Virus record (IMG/VR): IMGVR_UViG_3300025400_000034
Coordinates: 1-42,201 of that record
Source: a virus
Length of the DNA: 42,201 bases
Strand: one strand, 5' to 3'
Positions 35,944-42,201 of this stretch are shown piece by piece (positions within the stretch are counted from its first letter, which is position 1; the number at the start of each line of letters is the position of its first letter). Made by a program: the position numbers and the translations under genes. The notes below the pieces were generated by a model. It saw only the letters and a list, made by a program, of their open reading frames with translations, was not told where the DNA came from and made no database searches.

Positions 35944-36861
35944 ATGGCAACCCCAATGCGTAGTACCGACTTTCGTGCGGTAGTCGAACCGATTATCAAC
36001 GAAGTCTTTGATGGCGTTTATGAACAACGCGCCGACGAGTGGAAGGGATTTGTAGAAGAGATCCAAGGTATTCCACGTAACTACCACGAAGAAGTAATGC
36101 TTTATGGTATGAACGCAGCTCCTGCAATGCCTGACGGCACTCCAGTTAGCTACGATCAAGGTGGTACTTTGTACATCACCCGTTTCATCTACCAAATCTA
36201 TGGCTTGGCATACGCCTTGACCAAAGTTTTGATGGAAGACGGCGATCACATCCGTATCGGCTCAACTTTCGCTAAACACTTGGCGCAGTCAATGATTGAA
36301 ACTAAAGAAACATTATGTGCAAACATTTTGAACTTTGCTTTCACTCCTGGCTACATCGGTGGCGATGGCGTAACTTTGATCAACGCTGCTCACCCAATCG
36401 CTAACGGCGGTTCTTACTCTAACCAGTTATCTACAGCTGCTTCTTTGAGCCAAACTTCTGTTGAACAGATGTTGATTCAAATTCGCTCTGCTGTTGACAA
36501 CAACGGTAAGCGTATTCGTCTGAAAGCTGAACAGTTAGTAGTTCCACCTGCACTCGAGTTCCAATCAGAAGTAATTCTGAAGTCTGTTCTCCGTTCAGGA
36601 ACTGCTGACAACGATTTGAACCCAATCAAATCAACAGGCATGTTGCCTAAAGGCACACACGTGGTTACACGTTTGTCCTCTAGCAAAGCCTGGTGGGTTC
36701 AGACTGATGCTGAAAATGGTCTCATGCTCGTTAACCGCCGTAACATGGAGAAATCCATGGAAGGCGATTTCGAAACTGATTCTATGCGTTATAAGGCCAC
36801 TGAGCGTTATGCTACAGGTTGGCACGATGCGCGTAACATTTTTGGAACAGCTGGTTTGTAA
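35944..36861 (+). CDS. major capsid protein (HK97 fold, Mu gpT-like)
   Basis: 305-aa shell protein. Typical features: a short N-terminus without a cleavable pro-domain, RNYHEEVMLYGMNAAPAMPDG, the TRFIYQIYGLAYALTKVLMEDGDH helix start, LINAAHPIANGGSYSNQLSTAA, and near the end KAWWVQTDAENGLMLVNRR with a C-terminal ATERYATGWHDARNIFGT, all common in the Mu-like gpT capsid family. A perfect terminator follows 25 nt after the stop. SD AAAGGATAAGC. Confidence 0.88.
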   Translation: MATPMRSTDFRAVVEPIINEVFDGVYEQRADEWKGFVEEIQGIPRNYHEEVMLYGMNAAPAMPDGTPVSYDQGGTLYITRFIYQIYGLAYALTKVLMEDGDHIRIGSTFAKHLAQSMIETKETLCANILNFAFTPGYIGGDGVTLINAAHPIANGGSYSNQLSTAASLSQTSVEQMLIQIRSAVDNNGKRIRLKAEQLVVPPALEFQSEVILKSVLRSGTADNDLNPIKSTGMLPKGTHVVTRLSSSKAWWVQTDAENGLMLVNRRNMEKSMEGDFETDSMRYKATERYATGWHDARNIFGTAGL

Positions 36862-36886
36862 TAAAACCACTAGCAATAACAAAAAA

Positions 36887-36909
36887 GCCACCCACAAGGT
36901 GGCTTTTTT
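36887..36909 (+). terminator. intrinsic terminator after the major capsid gene
   Basis: GCCACC (36887-36892) and GGTGGC (36898-36903) with a 5-nt loop, then TTTTTT (36904-36909). An A-run on the left makes it potentially bidirectional. Confidence 0.85.
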
Positions 36910-36917
36910 GCATTTTA

Positions 36918-36948
36918 GGGCGGAATTAGTCTGTTTTTTGCATTAGTA
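36918..36948 (+). promoter_or_regulatory. GCATTAGTA promoter-like element, copy 6
   Basis: GGGCGG (36918-36923), 16 nt ending TTTTTT, GCATTAGTA (36940-36948), then GGTATAGGA. It begins a new transcript for the tail/fibre genes right after the capsid terminator. Confidence 0.7.
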
Positions 36949-37042
36949 GGTATAGGAAGAATCATCCCATTCTGACCACCGAACTTCCCGGTGAGACGAC
37001 TCAGAGACAGCTTGGGATACCCACTGAGATTAAGGAAATATC
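36949..37042 (+). promoter_or_regulatory. structured 5' leader of the tail/fibre operon
   Basis: ~94-nt untranslated leader. ATCCCA and TGGGAT can close a junction holding ACCG/CGGT and GAG-ACGA-CTC hairpins, giving a three-way-junction-like fold before SD AAGGA. It may stabilise the mRNA; no known riboswitch is recognised. Confidence 0.35.
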
Positions 37043-37612
37043 ATGTCATCAACATTTACAACTCCATTACGCATTTTTAAGCGTAACAACCCAACAAACA
37101 ACGGCGTAATCGCTCCAGATAACACTGGTGCAGCTCGCTGCTCACAACAGAGCTTTATTGCTCCTGTTGCTGCCACAACCTCTGGCGCTGTAGTTCTTCC
37201 AACTTATGATATCGGTTCAACAACTGCTACTCCATTTGTGTTGCCAGCCGGTTCCATCATTGAAAACGTTAAGTTTTATGAAACAACTATCCCTTCAGCT
37301 TTGACTGGTGGTGTAGTTACTGTTAATTTGCTCGTAACTAACCCATCAACTGGCGCTGTTACAACTACAGCTATTGGCACAATTACTCCAACAGCAACTA
37401 ACGGTGGTGTTATCTCTATTGCTTTTGCTACTACTGCAGCTGCTACAGCTCTGTTAGCTAACATTGGTCCTTTGGATGCAACATTGCAATTTAGCCAAGC
37501 TACTGTTAGTGCTTTAACTGGTTCTTTAGCCGGCACATTCACTGCTGAGTACACAGCCCGTAACACTGACGGTTCTACAACTGCATACGGTTCTGGCTAC
37601 ACAAACTCGTAA
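37043..37612 (+). CDS. virion protein, Ala/Thr-rich, 189 aa
   Basis: 189 aa, low in charge, rich in Thr, Ala, Val, Gly, predicted all-beta (TSGAVVLPTYDIGSTTATPFVLPAGSII...). The LPAG-S-I-I-E-N-V motif and repeated beta strands resemble small phage coat-associated or fibre-anchoring proteins. First gene behind promoter copy 6, so expected in large amounts. A stable hairpin follows. Confidence 0.6.
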   Translation: MSSTFTTPLRIFKRNNPTNNGVIAPDNTGAARCSQQSFIAPVAATTSGAVVLPTYDIGSTTATPFVLPAGSIIENVKFYETTIPSALTGGVVTVNLLVTNPSTGAVTTTAIGTITPTATNGGVISIAFATTAAATALLANIGPLDATLQFSQATVSALTGSLAGTFTAEYTARNTDGSTTAYGSGYTNS

Positions 37613-37621
37613 TTAATTGCC

Positions 37622-37641
37622 TAGGGGGCTACGGCCCCCTA
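37622..37641 (+). other. UACG-tetraloop hairpin between virion genes
   Basis: An 8-bp stem TAGGGGGC/GCCCCCTA closes a C(TACG)G loop, an exceptionally stable RNA tetraloop. No T-run follows, so it is more likely an mRNA-stabilising or processing signal than a terminator. Confidence 0.55.
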
Positions 37642-37665
37642 CTTCAACATTAAAGGAAATTAATT

Positions 37666-38457
37666 ATGTCTAATTTAGTAACAAACCTTCAAGCAACACC
37701 ATACGCAATTGAGTCGGTAACTAAAGTCGGGGCCTATGAGCCTTTTGACCTTCAAGTTGCTCGTACTCAAATTATGGGCCACAGCACCGTAAATATTTAT
37801 GGTTACCAAACCTCTGTAACAACATCAGTTATTCCTTTATGGGAAAACGCAACGACTTATACATACCCAAGTTCTGCTATTACTATGAATTTAGCAGGTA
37901 CTTCTGGTGATACTGCTAAAATTACCATTGTTGGATTAGATGCAAATTATTTGCAAATATCTGAAACACTAACATTAAGCGGCGCGACTGCTGTACCAAC
38001 AGTAAACAAATATTTCCGAATTAATAGCATGTTTGTAACTTCTGGTAGCGCATCAAACCCATCTGGTGCAGTTACATTAAAAGATGTAACAAATACTACA
38101 ACATACGCACAGATTAATACTGGTATTGGTAGAACCCAAATGGCTATTTACACTGTACCAGCTGGCTATACTTTGTATTTAAGTCGAGTTAACGCGTATA
38201 CTTCGTTCAATGGCAACAATGCCAACTATGTAACGTACAGAAATCAAAGCGTCTCTTCATCTGGTGTAGTGTCCGTAACACAACAATCTCCGTTTACCCA
38301 GTTCTATGCAGCACAGCGTGTAATGCCCCGTCCTTTTACTGAAAAAACAGATCTTCAAATTCAATTTTCGACAAGTACTGGTACAGCTGCTATTAGTGTT
38401 GCAGTTGAATGTTTCTTGATTCAAAACGACGGCCAAGCACTACCTTCAGCTCTATAA
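37666..38457 (+). CDS. virion structural protein, 263 aa
   Basis: 263 aa, all-beta and Ser/Thr-rich. It begins MSNLVTNLQATPYAIESVTKVGAYEPFDLQVARTQI and later has TVPAGYTLYLSRVNAY and AAQRVMPRPFTEKTDL, blocks known from uncharacterised structural proteins that follow the capsid gene in aquatic phages. No lectin or enzyme motif is seen. Likely a head-tail or fibre-associated component. SD AAAGGAAA. Confidence 0.65.
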   Translation: MSNLVTNLQATPYAIESVTKVGAYEPFDLQVARTQIMGHSTVNIYGYQTSVTTSVIPLWENATTYTYPSSAITMNLAGTSGDTAKITIVGLDANYLQISETLTLSGATAVPTVNKYFRINSMFVTSGSASNPSGAVTLKDVTNTTTYAQINTGIGRTQMAIYTVPAGYTLYLSRVNAYTSFNGNNANYVTYRNQSVSSSGVVSVTQQSPFTQFYAAQRVMPRPFTEKTDLQIQFSTSTGTAAISVAVECFLIQNDGQALPSAL

Positions 38458-38466
38458 GGCAGTTAA

Positions 38467-39093
38467 ATGCCTGTCTACATTGACACCCGTGGTAACTCTG
38501 TCCTATCTGTAGCGGTCTGTGACCGCTGCAATAGGAAGTTTGGCTACACAGAACTTATGCCCGACCCCAATTTTCCGGGGATGCGGGTGTGTAAGGACGA
38601 CCTAGATAACTTTGACCCCTGGCGTCTTCCAGCACTACAAACTGAAAACATTGCTCTTCGCTTTCCCCGCCCCGATGTAGACATTGCTACCGGCCCAATC
38701 GGCGGCAATCAAATTATGACAGAGAACGGTTTTACTAACGATAACTCTATGTTTATTGAGGGCACCAATGGCACATACGCCAATAATACTGGTGATCTAA
38801 ACAAAAATAGTAACATTGTTCCATCACCAATGACGCTTAACCCATACATTTACAATGTTACTCCAAACATTGGTTCAAAAGTTGGGGGGACTTCAGTAGT
38901 CATCACAGGCGCAAACTTTACGGATGTTTTTACTATAAAATTTGGTGGTACTGTCGCGATATTTACTTTAGTTAATTCCACAGAAATTACAGCAATTGTT
39001 CCTGCACATCCTGTTACTGGTCTAGTTGACGTAACAGCAATGTCCCCATTTGGAAACGGCATCTCTCACGGCGCCTTTACTTACACAGCATAA
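38467..39093 (+). CDS. zinc-ribbon plus IPT/TIG-domain protein, 208 aa
   Basis: 208 aa. Residues ~15-50 hold a CDRCNRKF...VCKDDLDNFDPWR segment: CxxC followed ~20 residues later by a single Cys and Asp/His-poor sequence, as in phage proteins with an N-terminal metal-binding knuckle. Residues ~125-208 are an IPT/TIG immunoglobulin-like domain (ITPNIGSKVGGTSVVITGANF-type; VTAMSPFGNG). Ig-like domains on phage virion proteins often mediate weak carbohydrate binding. It lies between a structural gene and the fibre, so it is probably a virion attachment component. Confidence 0.7.
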   Translation: MPVYIDTRGNSVLSVAVCDRCNRKFGYTELMPDPNFPGMRVCKDDLDNFDPWRLPALQTENIALRFPRPDVDIATGPIGGNQIMTENGFTNDNSMFIEGTNGTYANNTGDLNKNSNIVPSPMTLNPYIYNVTPNIGSKVGGTSVVITGANFTDVFTIKFGGTVAIFTLVNSTEITAIVPAHPVTGLVDVTAMSPFGNGISHGAFTYTA

Positions 39094-39096
39094 TAC

Positions 39097-42000
39097 ATGG
39101 CCGATCAGTCAATAACACAGTTACCAATTGCTACCCCGCTAACGGGTGACGAGCAGGTACCCATTGTACAACGTGGTGTAACAAAACAGGCGTCTGTTTC
39201 GCAGATCGCTAATGCTGCCTCGCCGGGTAAACTGATCACAAACATCGTTTACAATCCATCAAACGGTGATTTAATTATTTATTACAGCGACGGCTCAACA
39301 GAAGTCGTCGGCCCAGTATCCGGCTGGTCTGGTTATAGTGGTTTTTCTGGCATCTCAGGATATAGTGGTAAATCGGGCTACAGTGGTTCGGGTATCTCAG
39401 GCTACAGCGGCTTTTCCGGTATCTCAGGCTACAACGGCTTTTCTGGTGTCTCAGGCTACAGCGGCTTTTCTGGTGTCTCAGGCTATAGCGGCTTTTCTGG
39501 TTTTAGTGGAGCTTCAGGGCTAAGCGGTTTTTCTGGAATTTCAGGCTATTCTGGGTTTAGTGGTATTTCTGGATATTCTGGATACTCAGGTTTTTCTGGG
39601 GTTTCTGGATATTCTGGCTATTCAGGTTTTAGTGGCTTTTCCGGAATATCTGGCTATAGCGGCCAATCTGGAATATCTGGCTTTTCCGGAATATCTGGCT
39701 ACAGCGGTTTTAGCGGAATATCTGGCTACAGTGGTTTTAGCGGAATATCTGGCTACAGTGGTTCTGGCTTATCTGGTTATAGCGGTTTTAGCGGTATTTC
39801 TGGATACAGCGGTTTTAGCGGTTTTTCTGGTTGGTCCGGTATCTCCGGTTGGTCTGGATATTCAGGATACAGCGGAATTTCTGGTTGGTCTGGAATAAGT
39901 GGCTTTAGCGGCTATAGTGGCTACAGCGGTTGGTCGGGGATAAGTGGCTACAGTGGTTCTGGCTTATCTGGATATAGTGGCATATCTGGATACAGTGGTA
40001 TAAGCGGCTATAGCGGCCTATCAGGCTCCAGTGGAACATCGGGCTATAGTGGGTATTCCGGATCGGGTATAAGCGGCTACAGCGGCTTCTCTGGAGCTCC
40101 GGGAACCTCAATTAATATTAAAGGATCTGTAGCTACCCCTGCAGATCTACCATTGGTAGGAAATCTACCAAACGACGCATATATTGTAGACTCTAACGGC
40201 GATCTGTACGTATGGACTGGATTAGTTTGGAACAACGTTGGCGAAATAGTTGGCCCAACAGGCGCAAGCGGATTTAGCGGCTTTTCTGGTTATAGTGGCA
40301 CGTCTGGTTACAGTGGCGTATCTGGTTTTAGTGGCATTTCTGGATACAGCGGATCCGGCATCTCTGGATATAGTGGATCTGGTATTTCTGGCTACAGTGG
40401 TTTTTCTGGTATCTCTGGCTGGTCTGGATTTTCTGGATACAGCGGTATCTCGGGATGGTCTGGAATAAGCGGCTATAGTGGCTTTTCTGGTATTTCTGGT
40501 TGGTCTGGTATCTCCGGATATTCTGGGTACAGCGGCCAAAACGGTACAACTGGTGCATCAGGATATAGTGGATTTAGTGGATATAGCGGTCAAAATGGTT
40601 CAACAGGCGTCTCTGGTTACAGCGGGTACAGCGGTATAAATGGCGCCACTGGTGCAACAGGTACATCAGGTTACAGCGGATACAGTGGCCAAAATGGTGC
40701 AACAGGAACATCTGGCTTCTCTGGCTACAGCGGTAGCAACGGATCAACAGGAACTTCTGGCTATTCTGGATACTCAGGATTCAGCGGCATTAATGGCTCA
40801 ACTGGCGCAACGGGCACATCCGGTTATTCTGGTTACAGCGGAACAAATGGTACTAATGGCGCATCTGGCTTCTCTGGATATAGTGGAACAAACGGTTCTA
40901 ATGGTACATCTGGCTTCTCTGGATATAGTGGAACAAACGGTTCTAATGGTACATCTGGCTTCTCTGGCTACAGCGGTAGCAACGGATCAACAGGAACTTC
41001 TGGCTATTCTGGATACTCAGGATTCAGCGGCATTAATGGCTCAACTGGCGCAACGGGCACATCCGGTTATTCTGGATATAGTGGCGCAACTGGCCCAACA
41101 GTGTATCCGGGGGCTGGCGTTGCCGTATCAACAGGTTCGGCATGGACAACCTCACTCGGGTATTCTGCATCTAGTGGTGCAAATACATTAGTTCAACGCG
41201 ATGCAAGCGGCTATGTATTTAATAGTTATTTTAATACAAGTAGCGGCGGTGCAGAAAGAAACGCATCTGGCATGGGTTATTTTGCTGGATTTAATTCTAG
41301 CGATTACTACATTCGTAGTTACACCCCGGCGGCAGTAGCCGCAGCTATTAGCGGTCAGACAATGAATATTGCTGGCTCATCTACTTCATGCTCTGGTAAT
41401 TCCGCAACAGTATCGTCTATTACTGGCAACACTGGTTTAATGGTTGATAGGCTAACTCCAACTGCTTCTATTGATGGTTTAACTACTGGAAATTTTAGAA
41501 GCACATACTTTGGCACAACAACAAATGCCGCCGCAATAGCGACTACTAGATGGAACAGTACACCAGCGCCATTTTCTGGTTTGGGTTCATACGGAACTTC
41601 TATTGGCTGGGGGGCATCCGATACTCAAGGTTTTATTGCTGTTAACTATTCAAGTGCAGGAGCAAAAATTGGCGGTGGAAATGGAAACAATATAAATTGG
41701 ACTGCTGATTTAATAACATCTGCAAACATTGGTTCACAGTCTGTAAACTATGCAACAGCAGCTTCTTATGCGGCATATCTAACAGGCGCACCAGCGTACA
41801 CCAATAATTCCGATGGATGGTGGCGTTCTAATGGCGTTGCTGGACTTTATTTTGCTTCTTATGGCCGCGGTGTGCAGCCACCCGATGGAAATGTGAGTTA
41901 TGGTAGTGCTTGTGTATATGGTCCCGGCTTAAATGGCTGGCAGGGTTGGTCTGTAAATACAAATAATAACTGTATTTTTATGTCCAATGGCGGTACGCAC

Positions 42001-42201
42001 GGTTTTTATAGTCCAGCGGGCGGTATTTGGCTGATGAATATGGATACCAGCGGCAACACTACATTTAACGGAAACGTTACCGCTTATTCTGATTTACGAT
42101 TAAAAGAAAACGTCCGTGAAATTGACAATGTTGTTGAGCGTCGTGACACCTTAGCAGCAGGCGCAATTAAGTATGAACGAGATGGGCGCACACGAATTGG
42201 T
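39097..42201 (+). CDS. long collagen-like tail fibre with C-terminal S74 chaperone domain; runs off window
   Basis: 1035 codons visible, no stop before the window end. Residues 1-72 are an attachment domain (LPIATPLTGDEQVPIVQRG). Residues ~75-333 and ~385-665 are Gly-x-Ser triplets with x mostly Tyr, Phe, Ile or Trp; the second block adds Asn-Gly and Thr-Gly triplets. Between them lies a small domain ending DLYVWTGLVWNNVGEIVG. Residues ~670-990 form the receptor-binding shaft. SDLRLKEN at 998-1005 marks a Peptidase_S74 intramolecular chaperone, with the Ser-Lys catalytic pair S998/K1003 for self-release after trimer folding. Likely determines host range. Confidence 0.85.
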   Translation, partial: MADQSITQLPIATPLTGDEQVPIVQRGVTKQASVSQIANAASPGKLITNIVYNPSNGDLIIYYSDGSTEVVGPVSGWSGYSGFSGISGYSGKSGYSGSGISGYSGFSGISGYNGFSGVSGYSGFSGVSGYSGFSGFSGASGLSGFSGISGYSGFSGISGYSGYSGFSGVSGYSGYSGFSGFSGISGYSGQSGISGFSGISGYSGFSGISGYSGFSGISGYSGSGLSGYSGFSGISGYSGFSGFSGWSGISGWSGYSGYSGISGWSGISGFSGYSGYSGWSGISGYSGSGLSGYSGISGYSGISGYSGLSGSSGTSGYSGYSGSGISGYSGFSGAPGTSINIKGSVATPADLPLVGNLPNDAYIVDSNGDLYVWTGLVWNNVGEIVGPTGASGFSGFSGYSGTSGYSGVSGFSGISGYSGSGISGYSGSGISGYSGFSGISGWSGFSGYSGISGWSGISGYSGFSGISGWSGISGYSGYSGQNGTTGASGYSGFSGYSGQNGSTGVSGYSGYSGINGATGATGTSGYSGYSGQNGATGTSGFSGYSGSNGSTGTSGYSGYSGFSGINGSTGATGTSGYSGYSGTNGTNGASGFSGYSGTNGSNGTSGFSGYSGTNGSNGTSGFSGYSGSNGSTGTSGYSGYSGFSGINGSTGATGTSGYSGYSGATGPTVYPGAGVAVSTGSAWTTSLGYSASSGANTLVQRDASGYVFNSYFNTSSGGAERNASGMGYFAGFNSSDYYIRSYTPAAVAAAISGQTMNIAGSSTSCSGNSATVSSITGNTGLMVDRLTPTASIDGLTTGNFRSTYFGTTTNAAAIATTRWNSTPAPFSGLGSYGTSIGWGASDTQGFIAVNYSSAGAKIGGGNGNNINWTADLITSANIGSQSVNYATAASYAAYLTGAPAYTNNSDGWWRSNGVAGLYFASYGRGVQPPDGNVSYGSACVYGPGLNGWQGWSVNTNNNCIFMSNGGTHGFYSPAGGIWLMNMDTSGNTTFNGNVTAYSDLRLKENVREIDNVVERRDTLAAGAIKYERDGRTRIG
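40708..41075 (+). repeat. 125-bp perfect direct repeat in the fibre gene
   Basis: Bases 40708-40832 and 40951-41075 are identical over 125 bp at an offset of 243 bp, keeping frame (81 codons). Between them, two tandem 45-bp units (40864-40908, 40909-40953) are also identical. These are hot spots for length change of the collagen-like shaft. Confidence 0.85.

Noticed and set aside
39319-41100. A CRISPR-like array because of regular short repeats
   Set aside because: The units are in-frame codon repeats without unique spacers of constant length.
39338-41191. Repetitive frames on both strands inside the fibre
   Set aside because: They are out-of-frame readings of the Gly-x-Ser repeat; the long frame from 39097 explains the region.

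Overview
The window reads as an AT-leaning genome segment of a lytic-type tailed bacteriophage (Caudoviricetes). It is tightly packed, with overlapping ATGA/TAATG gene junctions. It carries its own replication genes, a terminase, a portal, an HK97-fold capsid protein and a fibre, and shows no integrase, rRNA or tRNA. The host cannot be read directly. Sigma70-type promoters and strong Shine-Dalgarno (SD) sites suggest a Gram-negative bacterium. The gene style resembles phages assembled from freshwater or marine metagenomes, which is an inference.

Layout. Bases 1-26.2 kb are all on the minus strand, 27.0-42.2 kb are all on the plus strand, and the divergent control region lies at about 26.2-27.05 kb. 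From the left edge: a family A DNA polymerase (cut by the window edge), an HNH nuclease, a monomeric class II ribonucleotide reductase, a single-strand-binding protein and a Cas4/RecB-like DUF2800 nuclease (1-5.6 kb); the small terminase and a conserved phage protein (5.7-6.4 kb); a train of small overlapping genes with a SNF2 helicase, a sigma-region-4-like protein, HNH, VRR-NUC and HExxH proteins (6.5-11.4 kb); a run of small hypothetical genes including paralogue families (11.4-14.4 kb); and a primase-helicase (14.3-16.7 kb).

The most unusual part is the stretch 16.8-27.0 kb. It is bounded by two inverted copies of a ~115-bp element. Each copy has two inverted arms, each arm built of three 9-bp repeats, around an AT-rich core. 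Between them the 8-bp palindrome GTTTAAAC occurs at least 30 times, against two copies found in the rest of the window. Ten genes in this island take their stop codon from the octamer and about ten start 0-3 nt after it. Its genes include a sigma factor lacking region 4, a MoxR-type AAA+ ATPase, a partner VWA protein with a metallopeptidase-like domain, an SprT-like metalloprotease, and many very small proteins, several with a membrane segment. An operator GCACCA-N3-TGGTGC lies at the sigma promoter and at the island's right end.

The right arm holds a Hint (intein-like) ORF, the large terminase, a portal with a long Gln-rich tail, small virion genes, a GroES-like co-chaperonin, a scaffold-like protein, a capsid accessory protein, the major capsid protein, further virion proteins and a very long collagen-like fibre that runs off the window. 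Outside the island, six intergenic gaps carry a shared promoter-like element, GGGCGR-N16-GCATTAGTA, each oriented with the operon it precedes. A coherent but inferred model is that early genes use host sigma70 promoters (TTGCAC/TATAAT), while the phage sigma, possibly with the separate region-4-like protein, reads the GCATTAGTA promoters for packaging and virion genes.
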